The translations under genes and the position numbers were made by a program. From Stenotrophomonas acidaminiphila (GTDB lineage Bacteria; Pseudomonadota; Gammaproteobacteria; Xanthomonadales; Xanthomonadaceae), in NCBI GenBank assembly GCA_002951995.1, contig CP019797.1, forward strand, positions 2,650,501-2,714,500: DNA of 64,000 nucleotides, in the 5' to 3' direction. Numbering within the stretch: position 1 is the stretch's first letter; every line of letters starts with the position of its first letter. Shown in pieces: positions 56,230-64,000 of this stretch. The notes below the pieces were generated by a model. The model worked only from the letters and a program-made list of their open reading frames with translations. It made no database searches and was not told the origin of the DNA.

Positions 56230-59200
56230 GCCCGCCCACCGATGGCGTGTCGCGTTCCTGCCTGGCCAGCTCGTTGGCCACCGTTTCCGGCGACTGCGTG
56301 TACGGCGCCAGCAGCGCGTAGAACGCCGGCACCACGAACAGCGACAGCAAGGTGGAAACGGCGACACCGAAGATCACCACGATGCCGATGGTGCCGCGGC
56401 TGGCCGAACCCGGGCCGCCGGCCAGCACCAGCGGCACCGCGCCGACCACGGTGGCGATGGAGGTCATCAGGATCGGACGCAGGCGCACCGTCGAGGCCTC
56501 GACGATGGCCTGGTGCACGTTGCGGCCCGCGTCGCGCAGCTGGTTGGCGAACTCCACGATCAGGATGCCATTCTTGGCCGCCAGGCCGACCAGCATGACG
56601 ATGCCGATCTGGCTGAACAGGTTGAGCGTGCCGCCGCTGACGTACAGGCCGACGAAGGCGCCGAGCACGCCCAGCGGCACGGTCAGCATGATCACCAGCG
56701 GATGGATGAAGCTCTCGAACTGCGCGGCCAGTACCAGATAGACCACCAGCAGCGCCATGGCGAAGGTCAGCAGCACCGCGCCTCCGGCGCTCTGGTACTC
56801 GCGCGACTCGCCCTTCCAGTCGATCTGCGCGTACTCGGGCAGCTCCTCGCGGGCCACCTGCTGCACCCAGGCGATGGTCTCGCCCAAGGTGTGGCCGGGG
56901 GCCACGCTGGCGCTGATGGTGATCGAGCGCAGCCGGTTGAAGCGGTTCAGGGTGCCGGCCTCGGCCACCTCGCCGAGGCTGACCAGGTTGGACAGCGGCA
57001 CCAGTTCGCCCGAACGCGCGCGCACCTGGATGGCCGCCAGGTCGGCCGGCGACGCACGGCCCTCGCGGCCGGCCTGCACCAGCACGTCGTATTCCTCGCC
57101 GTTGTCGACGAAGGTGGTGACGCGGCGCGAGCCCATCATGGTTTCCAGCGCGCGGCCGATGTCGGTCACGCTCACGCCCAGGTCGGCCGCACGCTGGCGG
57201 TCAATGTTGACCCGCATCTGCGGCCGGGTTTCCTTGTAGTCCGAATCGGCGCCGACCAGGCCCGGGTAGTCGGCCATGCGCGCCAGCAGGCGGTCGCGCC
57301 ACTGCGCGATCTCCACGTACTCGGGCCCGCCCAGCACCACCTGGAACGGCTGCCCGAAACTGCGCACCAGGCCGCCACCGACCTGGGTGCGCACGCGCAC
57401 GCCGCTGAGGCCGTCCAGTTCCTTCTGCAGCGCGCTGGCGACGTCGGCGGTGGCTTCCTGGCGTTCGCGCCAGGGCTGCAGGAACACGCTGATACGGCCG
57501 GTGTGCATTTCCTCGCTGTTGCCCCAGCCGCCGGGCACGCGCGGGTTGGCGCGCACGATCGGCTCCTCGGGGCCGACGAAGCGGTCGACGATGCGCTCGA
57601 CCTGCTGCACCTGGCCGACGGTGTAGTCGAAGCCGGCGCCCTCCGGGCCGTCGATGATGATCTGGAACGAGCCGCGGTCCTCGGCCGGCGCCAGCTCCGA
57701 CGGCAGCAGCCGGAACAGGCCCCAGCTGGCACCCAGCGCGGCCAGCATCACCAGGCCGAATACCCAGCTGCGCTGTACGTGGCGGTCCAGCACCCGGCCG
57801 TAGGCGGCCGCCACCCGCGCCAGCTGGCGGTCGATGAAGCGGTTGATGCGGTTGGGCCGGCGCTCGCTGTGCGGCCTGAGCAGCTTGGACGCCATCATCG
57901 GCGTCAGGGTCAGCGCGACGAACGCGGACAGCGCCACCGCCGCGGCCAGCGCCACCGCCAGCTCGCGGAACAGGCGGCCGGTGTTGCCCTCCAGGAAGCC
58001 GACCGGCAGGAACACCGCCACCAGTACCGCGGTGGTGGCGATCACCGCGAACGCCACCTGCGCGGTGCCGCGCCGCGCGGCGACCAGCGGCGGTTCGCCC
58101 AGGTCGATGCGCCGCTGCACGTTCTCCACCACCACGATGGCGTCGTCCACCACCAGGCCGATGCACAGCACCAGCGCCAGCAGGGTGAACAGGTTGATCG
58201 AAAAACCGAAGGCGAACAGCGCGATGAACGCCGCCACCAGGCACACCGGCACCGTCACCGCCGGGATCAGCGCCGCGCGCAGGCTGCCCAGGAACAGCCA
58301 GATCACCACCAGCACCAGGAGCATCGCCTCCACCAGGGTGGCATAGACGCGCTCCACCGCCGCCTCGATGAAGGTGGTGTTGTCGAAGGCGACGAAGATC
58401 CGGGTACCGGCCGGCAGGGTCCTGGCGATGCGTTCGGCCTCGGCGCGGGTGGCGCGGGCCACGTCCAGCGCATTGGCGGTGGAGGTCTTGACGATGCCCA
58501 TGCCGATGCCGGGCTCGCCGTTGCTGCGGTAATAGGCGCGGCGCTCGGCCGAGGCCAGCTCGACCCTGGCCACGTCGCCCAGCCGCACCACGTAGCCGTC
58601 GCTGCCCTTGCCCAGCGGGATGCTGGCGAAATCGGCCGGGGCCACGTAGCTGCGCTCCACGCGCAGGGTGAAATCGCGGTCGGCCGACTCGATGCGCCCG
58701 GCCGGCAGCTCCACGTTCTCGTTGCGCAGCGCCGATTCCACCTCGCCCACGGTCAGCCCGCGCGCGGCCAGCTGGTCGCGGTCCAGCCAGATGCGCATGG
58801 CATAGCGCTGGCGCCCGCCGATGCGCACCTGGGCCACGCCGTCGATGCTGGAGAAGCGGTCGACCACGTAGCGCTCGGCGTAATCGCTGAGCTCCAGCGT
58901 GTCCATCGTCGAGGAGCTCATGTTGAACCAGATGATCGGGTCGGCATCGCTTTCGACCTTGGCGATCTCCGGCGGGCGCGCTTCCTCGGGCATGCGGTCG
59001 GCGACCCGGCTGACCGCATCGCGCACGTCGTTGGCGGCGGCCTCGATGTCGCGGTTGGCGGTGAACTCGATGCTCACCGAGGCGCGGCCGTTGGTGCTGC
59101 GCGCATTGATGGTGTCGATGCCCTCGATGCCGGCCAGCGCGTCTTCCAGCACCTGGGTGATGCGGCTTTCGATCACCGCCGCCGAGGCGCCGGTGTAGTC

Positions 59201-59347
59201 GACCGACACCGAGACGATGGGCGGGTCGATCGCCGGCAGCTCACGCAGGGTCAGGCGGCTGAAGGACATCAGCCCCAGCACCACCAGCAGCAGGCTCATC
59301 ACCACGGCCAGCACCGGCCGCTTGATCGACAGGTCCGACAGCTTCAT
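56222..59347 (-). CDS. RND efflux permease (HAE-1 type)
   Basis: 1041-residue trimeric inner-membrane proton antiporter. MKLSDLSIKRPVLAVVMSLLLVVLGL start, two large periplasmic domains, and the proton-relay pair GLVVDDAIVVVENVQRR in TM4 (Asp-Asp). GILIVEFANQLRDAG in the second half and the C-terminal 12-TM plan complete the family. Its start overlaps the adaptor stop by four bases. No outer-membrane factor gene is adjacent, so it must borrow a TolC/OprM-type protein. It could export drugs or other amphiphiles; none is named by sequence. Confidence 0.93.
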   Translation of the reverse strand: MKLSDLSIKRPVLAVVMSLLLVVLGLMSFSRLTLRELPAIDPPIVSVSVDYTGASAAVIESRITQVLEDALAGIEGIDTINARSTNGRASVSIEFTANRDIEAAANDVRDAVSRVADRMPEEARPPEIAKVESDADPIIWFNMSSSTMDTLELSDYAERYVVDRFSSIDGVAQVRIGGRQRYAMRIWLDRDQLAARGLTVGEVESALRNENVELPAGRIESADRDFTLRVERSYVAPADFASIPLGKGSDGYVVRLGDVARVELASAERRAYYRSNGEPGIGMGIVKTSTANALDVARATRAEAERIARTLPAGTRIFVAFDNTTFIEAAVERVYATLVEAMLLVLVVIWLFLGSLRAALIPAVTVPVCLVAAFIALFAFGFSINLFTLLALVLCIGLVVDDAIVVVENVQRRIDLGEPPLVAARRGTAQVAFAVIATTAVLVAVFLPVGFLEGNTGRLFRELAVALAAAVALSAFVALTLTPMMASKLLRPHSERRPNRINRFIDRQLARVAAAYGRVLDRHVQRSWVFGLVMLAALGASWGLFRLLPSELAPAEDRGSFQIIIDGPEGAGFDYTVGQVQQVERIVDRFVGPEEPIVRANPRVPGGWGNSEEMHTGRISVFLQPWRERQEATADVASALQKELDGLSGVRVRTQVGGGLVRSFGQPFQVVLGGPEYVEIAQWRDRLLARMADYPGLVGADSDYKETRPQMRVNIDRQRAADLGVSVTDIGRALETMMGSRRVTTFVDNGEEYDVLVQAGREGRASPADLAAIQVRARSGELVPLSNLVSLGEVAEAGTLNRFNRLRSITISASVAPGHTLGETIAWVQQVAREELPEYAQIDWKGESREYQSAGGAVLLTFAMALLVVYLVLAAQFESFIHPLVIMLTVPLGVLGAFVGLYVSGGTLNLFSQIGIVMLVGLAAKNGILIVEFANQLRDAGRNVHQAIVEASTVRLRPILMTSIATVVGAVPLVLAGGPGSASRGTIGIVVIFGVAVSTLLSLFVVPAFYALLAPYTQSPETVANELARQERDTPSVGGHA

Positions 59348-60417
59348 TCGGCGCTGGCCCCGGCGGCGGCCGGCGCGGCCTTGGCGTCGGCGATGCGCAG
59401 GCCCGGGCGCAGCTTGCCGGTACCGTCGACGACGATGCGCTGGCCGGCCTCGAGCCCTTCCACGATCTCCACCACGCCGGCGCGGCGGGTGCCGGTCCTG
59501 ACGTCGGCGCGCTCGACCGTGGCGTCGTCGCGGACCCGGAACACGTAGGAGTCACGGCCGACCTGGACCACCGCGATCTCCGGGATCACCAGCGCCTGCC
59601 GCTCGGGGCGGAACACGCGCACGTCCAGCAGCATGCCCGGGCGCAGCGCATGGTCGGGATTGGCGAAATCGGCGCGCACGGTGACCGCGCGGCTGCCCGG
59701 GTCGACCCGCGCATCGACAGTGCTGACCTCGCCCTCGAAGCTGCGCCCCGGGTAGGCGATGCTGCTGCCGCTGACCTTGTCGCCGGGCTTGAGCGAGGCC
59801 AGCTCGGCTTCCGGCACCTGGAAATCGACATGCATCCGCGAAATGTCGTCGAGCGTGGCGATCACCGTGGTCGGGGTGACCAGCGAACCGGGGCTGACCT
59901 GGCGGATGCCGAGCACGCCGGCGAACGGCGCCCGCACCTGGCGGTCGGCCACGTCGGCGCGCATCTGCCGCACCCGCGCCTCGGCCGCGTCGCGGATCGC
60001 CTTCTGGGTATCAAGGGTGGAACTGGCGACCAGCTGCTGGGTGGCCAGCTCGCTCTGCCGGCGGTACAGGCGGTCGGCTTCGTCGAAGGTGGCCTGGGCC
60101 TGCGCCAGCGCCGCCTGCTGCGCGTCGATGCGCAGGGTCACCAGCGGTGCCCCGGCGGCCACTTCCTGGCCGCTGCGGAAATGCACCGCGTCGATGATCT
60201 CGCTGACCTTGGCGGTGACGGTCACCGACTCGCGCGCCCGGGTGGTGCCGATGGCCTGCAGGGTGTCGTTCCAGGCCGAACGCGCGACCACCTGGGTGGT
60301 GACCGGCACCGGCGCGCCCTGCGCACGCGGCGCATCGCCGCTCCCACGGCCGCAGGCGGCCATTCCCAGCGCCAAGACAATGCCACCGGCCAGGGTGGCC
60401 GAAAAACGCCACAACAT
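59344..60417 (-). CDS. RND periplasmic adaptor (membrane fusion lipoprotein)
   Basis: 357 residues. Lipoprotein signal with lipobox near LALGMAAC, then lipoyl-type beta domain (VHFRSGQEVAAGAPLVTLR), a short coiled hairpin (QAQATFDEADRLYRRQSELATQQLVASSTLDTQKAI), barrel domain (VRAPFAGVLGIRQVSPGSLV) and membrane-proximal part. It links the RND permease to the outer-membrane channel. First gene of the operon; a -10 (TAGACT, complement of 60447-60452) lies 30 bases upstream. Confidence 0.92.
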   Translation of the reverse strand: MLWRFSATLAGGIVLALGMAACGRGSGDAPRAQGAPVPVTTQVVARSAWNDTLQAIGTTRARESVTVTAKVSEIIDAVHFRSGQEVAAGAPLVTLRIDAQQAALAQAQATFDEADRLYRRQSELATQQLVASSTLDTQKAIRDAAEARVRQMRADVADRQVRAPFAGVLGIRQVSPGSLVTPTTVIATLDDISRMHVDFQVPEAELASLKPGDKVSGSSIAYPGRSFEGEVSTVDARVDPGSRAVTVRADFANPDHALRPGMLLDVRVFRPERQALVIPEIAVVQVGRDSYVFRVRDDATVERADVRTGTRRAGVVEIVEGLEAGQRIVVDGTGKLRPGLRIADAKAAPAAAGASAE

Positions 60418-60801
60418 ACGTCGTTCCGTCCGCTACATGATCGCGCAGTCTAGCCGCCGCCAGTGAAGGGCCGGATGTGCCATTGGGTGGGGCCGGGCCA
60501 TAACCAGGGCGGGGTCACCCATTGCCTGCCGCCATGGCTTCCGGCCGCGCCCGGGGGCGGGCGGCCGCGAGCGCCGGACCGCGCCCGGGATGGCCGGGGA
60601 TGGCGCAGGACGGCGCGGACGCGTACTTCGGCAAGCGACCCTGCGACGGCGCAGGACGGCCGTGCATTCACCTTGCCGGCAGGCAAGCGGGCGCCCGCCC
60701 GGGGCGGCGGACGTGCGCCGCCCAGCGCCGCGCCACCGGCCCGGGTGCGGGCAGTATCGGCCGCGCGTGCAACGCGGCCGCGGTGCTCCGCGGCCCGCGC
60801 C
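60418..60801. other. Intergenic stretch before the RND operon
   Basis: About 380 bases between the cysC end and the adaptor gene; both genes read on the minus strand. It contains the likely adaptor promoter (TAGACT at 60447-60452, minus) and otherwise very GC-rich sequence without a supported gene. No operator palindrome or regulator gene was seen next to it. Confidence 0.5.
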
Positions 60802-62681
60802 TCAGCGCAATGCCAGCCGTACGACCTGGTCGGCCATCGCGTCCAGCGCCTCGCCGTCGGCGTACAGGTGCAGTTCCGGCGCTTGTGGCGCTTCGTAGGG
60901 CGAATCGATGCCGGTGAAATTGGGAATCTGCCCGGCCCGCGCCTTGCGGTACAGGCCCTTCACGTCGCGCGATTCGGCGACCTCCAGCGGCACGTCGACG
61001 AAGATCTCGACGAACTCGCCCGGGGCGAAACGCTCGCGCGCCATCTGCCGCTCGGCACGGAACGGCGAGATGAAGCTGACCAGCACGATCAGGCCGGCGT
61101 CGACCATCAGCCGGGCCACCTCGGCCACGCGGCGGATGTTCTCCACCCGGTCCTCGTCGGTGAAGCCCAGGTCGCGGTTCAGGCCGTGGCGGACGTTGTC
61201 GCCGTCAAGCAGGAACGTGTGGCAGCCACGCGCGTGCAGGCGCTTCTCCACCTGGTTGGCGATGGTGGACTTGCCCGCGCCGGACAGGCCGGTGAACCAC
61301 AGCACCCGCGGGTCTGCCCCTTGATCCGCGCGCGCGCGGCCGGATCCACGTCCAGGTGCTGCCAGTGCACGTTGCCGGCACGGCGCAGGGCGAAGTCCAG
61401 GGTACCAGCGGCGACGGTGGCGTTGCTCTGGCGGTCGATCAGGATGAAGCCGCCCAGCGCGCGGTTGCGCGCATAGGGTTCGAAGGCGATGGGTTCGTCC
61501 AGGGACAGGTTGCAGTAGCCCACCTCGTTCAGCTCCAGCCGCTTGGCCGCCAGCTTGTCCTGCGTGTTCACGTCGATCCGGTGTTTGATCTCGCTGACGC
61601 TGGCGGCCACGCTGCGGCTGCCGATCTGCAGCCAGTACGGCCGCCCGGGCAGCAGCGCGGCATCGTCCATCCACAGCACGTGCGCGGCGAACTGGTCGGC
61701 CACTTCCGGCGGATCGCCGGCGGCGGCGATCACGTCGCCGCGACTGACGTCGATCTCGTCGGCCAGGACCAGGGTCACCGCCTGGCCGGCGCGGGCGACG
61801 TCCAGCGGGCCATCCGGGCCGAGCACCTCGCGCACCGTCGAACGCCGCGCCGACGGCAGCACCACCACCGCGTCGCCGGCGCGCACCTGGCCGGCGGCGA
61901 GGGTGCCGGCGAAGCCACGGAAATCCTGGTGCGGCCGGTTCACCCACTGCACCGGCAGGCGCAGGCCGCCGCCGCCGTCGTGGCCGGCGATGGCCACCGT
62001 GTCCAGGTGCTCGATCAGGGTGGGACCGTCGTACCACGGCATCAACGCCGAGCGCGTCGACAGGTTCTGCCCTTCCAGCGCCGACAGCGGGATCGCCTGC
62101 ACGTGGGCGATGCCCATCTGCGCGGCCAGTGCCGCGTACTCGGCGGCGATGCGCTCGAACACCGCCGCGTCGTAGCCGACCAGGTCCATCTTGTTGACCG
62201 CCAGCACCACCTGGCCGATTCCCAGCAGCGAGATGATGTAGCTGTGGCGGCGGGTCTGCTGCAGCAGCCCCTTGCGCGCGTCCACCAGCACCACCGCCAG
62301 GTCGGCGGTGGAGGCGCCGGTGGCCATGTTGCGGGTGTACTGCTCGTGGCCCGGGCAGTCGGCGACGATGTACTTGCGGCGGTCGGTATCGAAATAGCGG
62401 TAGGCCACGTCGATGGTGATGCCCTGCTCGCGCTCGGCGGCCAGCCCGTCCAGCAGCAGCGCATAGTCGATACGTTCGCCCTGGGTGCCATGGCGGCGGC
62501 TGTCGGCCTCCAGCGCGGCCAGCTGGTCGTCGAACAGGCGCTTGCTTTCGTACAGCAGCCGCCCGATCAGCGTGCTCTTGCCGTCATCGACGCTGCCGCA
62601 GGTGATGAAGCGCAGCAGCGGCTTGGATTCGTGCTGCTGCAGGTAGGTGGCGATATCGGAAGACGTTGCCGGTGCGTTCAT
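60802..62681 (-). CDS. cysNC: Bifunctional CysN/CysC (ATP sulfurylase GTPase subunit plus APS kinase), frameshifted
   Basis: About 626 residues if one base is restored. N-terminal CysN: GTPase P-loop [33 protein letters not shown], then beta-barrel domains. C-terminal CysC: APS kinase with P-loop [24 protein letters not shown] and [21 protein letters not shown]. The join ARIKG-(G)[10 protein letters not shown] is broken by a frame change at a run of four C (61317-61320); five would connect them. Fused CysN-CysC proteins are common in Xanthomonadaceae, so a missing base is more likely than two genes. The ATG overlaps the cysD stop by one base. Together with CysD it makes APS and PAPS from sulfate. 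Confidence 0.85.
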
Positions 62682-63574
62682 CAGAAATAGCCCTCCAGCT
62701 TCTTCTTCTCCATCGACGCGGACGGGTCGTGGTCGATCACCCGGCCCTGCCGCTCGGAACTGGTGGACACCAGCATTTCGGCGATGATCTTCTCCAGCGT
62801 GTCGGCCTGCGATTCGATGGCCCCGGTCAGCGGGTAGCAGCCCAGCGTGCGGAACCGCACCCGGCGCAGCTGCGGCACCTCGCCCGGACGCAGCGGCAGG
62901 CGCGCGTCGTCGACCATGATCAGGCTGCCGTCGCGCTCGACCACCGGGCGTTCGGCGGCGAAGTACAGCGGCACCACCGGGATCTTCTCGCGGTAGATGT
63001 AGAGCCAGATGTCCAGCTCGGTCCAGTTGGACAGCGGGAACACGCGCACGCTCTCGCCGGGGTGGATGCGCGCGTTGTACAGGTTCCACAGCTCCGGCCG
63101 CTGGTTCTTCGGGTCCCAGCGGTGGCGGTCGTTGCGGAACGAGAACACGCGCTCCTTGGCCCGGGATTTCTCCTCGTCGCGGCGCGCGCCGCCGATCGCC
63201 GCGTCGAACTTCCATTTGTCCAGCGCCTGCTTCAGGCCCTGGGTCTTCATCACGTCGGTATGCACCGCGGCGCCATGGCTCACCGGGCCGATGTCGCGGG
63301 CGACGCCATCGGGGTTGATGTGCACCCGCAGGTCCACGCCGGTCTCGGCCACGCGACGGTCGCGGAAGGCGATCATCTCGCGGAACTTCCAGCGCGTATC
63401 CACGTGCAGCAGCGGGATCGGCGGCACCCCGGGCGCGAACGCCTTGAGCAGCAGGTGCAGCAGCACCGAACTGTCCTTGCCCACCGAATACAGCAGCACC
63501 GGGTTGGCAAAGCCGGCCGCGACCTCGCGCAGGATATGGATGCTCTCGGCTTCCAGCCGGTCGAGATGCGACAA
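62681..63574 (-). CDS. cysD: Sulfate adenylyltransferase small subunit
   Basis: 297 residues in the open frame. PP-loop nucleotide site [46 protein letters not shown] and [12 protein letters not shown] are the family blocks. In this frame the only start is TTG 63574 ([10 protein letters not shown]...). An ATG at 63595 would give the expected [12 protein letters not shown] only if the seven-G run at 63577-63583 had a different length, so the start is probably damaged by a sequence error. Upstream of cysNC in the same operon. Confidence 0.88.
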   Translation of the reverse strand: MSHLDRLEAESIHILREVAAGFANPVLLYSVGKDSSVLLHLLLKAFAPGVPPIPLLHVDTRWKFREMIAFRDRRVAETGVDLRVHINPDGVARDIGPVSHGAAVHTDVMKTQGLKQALDKWKFDAAIGGARRDEEKSRAKERVFSFRNDRHRWDPKNQRPELWNLYNARIHPGESVRVFPLSNWTELDIWLYIYREKIPVVPLYFAAERPVVERDGSLIMVDDARLPLRPGEVPQLRRVRFRTLGCYPLTGAIESQADTLEKIIAEMLVSTSSERQGRVIDHDPSASMEKKKLEGYF

Positions 63575-63795
63575 AGGGGGGGAACGGTCATTGCGGAAGT
63601 TTCAGCGGCTGCACGTGTAAGAACGGTGGAAGGGTAGCAGCGCAGACAGGCGCACGTCCCCGGCAGGATGGCGAGTGTGCGCGGCGCGCGCCCCGCGCAG
63701 AAATGAACGCAGGGCATGAACCGATAACCGCGCATCCTTTCCCGCGCCCCGCGCCGCTCCCTAGCATCGGTCACCCATCCCCGACCGGACCGGAC

Positions 63796-64000
63796 ATGAC
63801 CGCCGCCGCTGCCACCGTGCCCCCCAGCCCCCTGCCCGAGGACCGCAGGGCGCTGCTGGCGCGCCTGGTCGAGGGCCTGGACGGCAACAGCCTGTGGTGG
63901 CTGTCCGGCTTCGCGGCCGGGCTGGCCCAGGGCCATCCGCCGCCGTCGCTGGCGGTGATTCCCGGCGGCCAGCCGGCGGCGCCGGCCAGCGGCCGCCTGA
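63796..64000 (+). CDS. cysJ: Sulfite reductase flavoprotein subunit CysJ, N-terminal part
   Basis: Only 68 codons are inside the window. MTAAAATVPPSPLPEDRRALLARLVEGLDGNSLWWLSGFAAGLAQGH matches the N-terminal linker typical of Xanthomonadaceae CysJ, before the flavodoxin domain. It starts divergently from cysD; the 220-base gap between them probably carries shared control of the sulfur-assimilation genes, but I could not define a CysB site in it. Confidence 0.78.
   Translation, partial: MTAAAATVPPSPLPEDRRALLARLVEGLDGNSLWWLSGFAAGLAQGHPPPSLAVIPGGQPAAPASGRL

Noticed and set aside
56117..59548. 1,143-codon plus-strand frame opposite the RND permease
   Set aside because: His/Gln/Arg-rich shadow of a strong RND permease gene, with no family match.
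60802..61330. cysC as a separate gene
   Set aside because: No start codon or ribosome binding site before the APS kinase domain; adding one G joins it seamlessly to cysN.
63575..63795. CysB binding site between cysD and cysJ
   Set aside because: No convincing conserved half-sites could be picked by eye; a motif search with related cys promoters would be needed.

Overview
The window is GC-rich, densely coded chromosome from a gammaproteobacterium of the family Xanthomonadaceae (Lysobacteraceae), most like Stenotrophomonas or Pseudoxanthomonas. This rests on the protein types and gene neighbourhoods (amgK-murU, hda-perM-DUF2066, sucCD-pilSR, pilB/pilA/pilC/pilD-coaE, cysD-cysNC-cysJ), on GTAG-type REP palindromes of the kind described in Stenotrophomonas, and on a tRNA-Gly(CCC) with encoded CCA. 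The genus call is inference. No phage, insertion sequence, CRISPR array or replication origin is visible.

Layout. 1-5.5 kb: end of a GntP-type permease, a probable GGA-rich regulatory RNA behind a comEA-like gene, an M20 peptidase, a small membrane protein and the peptidoglycan-recycling pair amgK-murU. 5.5-5.95 kb: a REP cluster. 6-13.4 kb: hda, a PerM-type exporter and a DUF2066 protein facing purM, two membrane proteins, purN and two tandem DUF3108 proteins. 13.5-15.7 kb: sucCD. 16-36.9 kb: type IV pilus region: pilS-pilR, a histidine kinase plus an EAL response regulator, pilB, a ccdAB toxin-antitoxin pair, tfpZ, galE, a four-gene glycan cassette, two pilins, a TMTC-like membrane protein, pilC and pilD. 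36.9-41.3 kb: coaE, an OmpR-type two-component pair, a small secreted protein, rimK and tRNA-Gly. 41.4-53 kb: an autotransporter esterase, thiS-thiG-trmB, an SLC13 permease, a Rieske protein, an FAH-family hydrolase, mscL, an M28 peptidase and nadE. 53-64 kb: an rRNA methyltransferase, an alanine/sodium symporter, a GNAT-RND-adaptor operon and the sulfate-assimilation genes cysNC-cysD with divergent cysJ.

How it works together. Both pilin genes have clear -24/-12 (sigma-54) promoters, and the matching activator PilR lies in the same window. Between pilB and pilC sit the parts of a lipid-linked glycosylation pathway: galE, a polyprenyl-phosphate glycosyltransferase, a methyltransferase, a flippase-like protein, a GT4 transferase and, between the two pilins, a TMTC-like protein with TPR repeats. 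I propose this as a pilin glycosylation island resembling eukaryotic dolichol-phosphate/TMTC O-mannosylation. A predicted RsmA-sequestering RNA and a GGA-bearing hairpin just before pilC suggest that post-transcriptional control may act on the same machinery.

Quality caution. At least five genes (gntP, tfpZ, the TMTC-like gene, cysNC, and the start of cysD), and probably a sixth (the kinase at 19.2-21.1 kb), are each put out of frame by what looks like one missing base, mostly in a G or C run. This looks more like systematic sequencing error than real gene decay, so their coordinates here span the frameshift.
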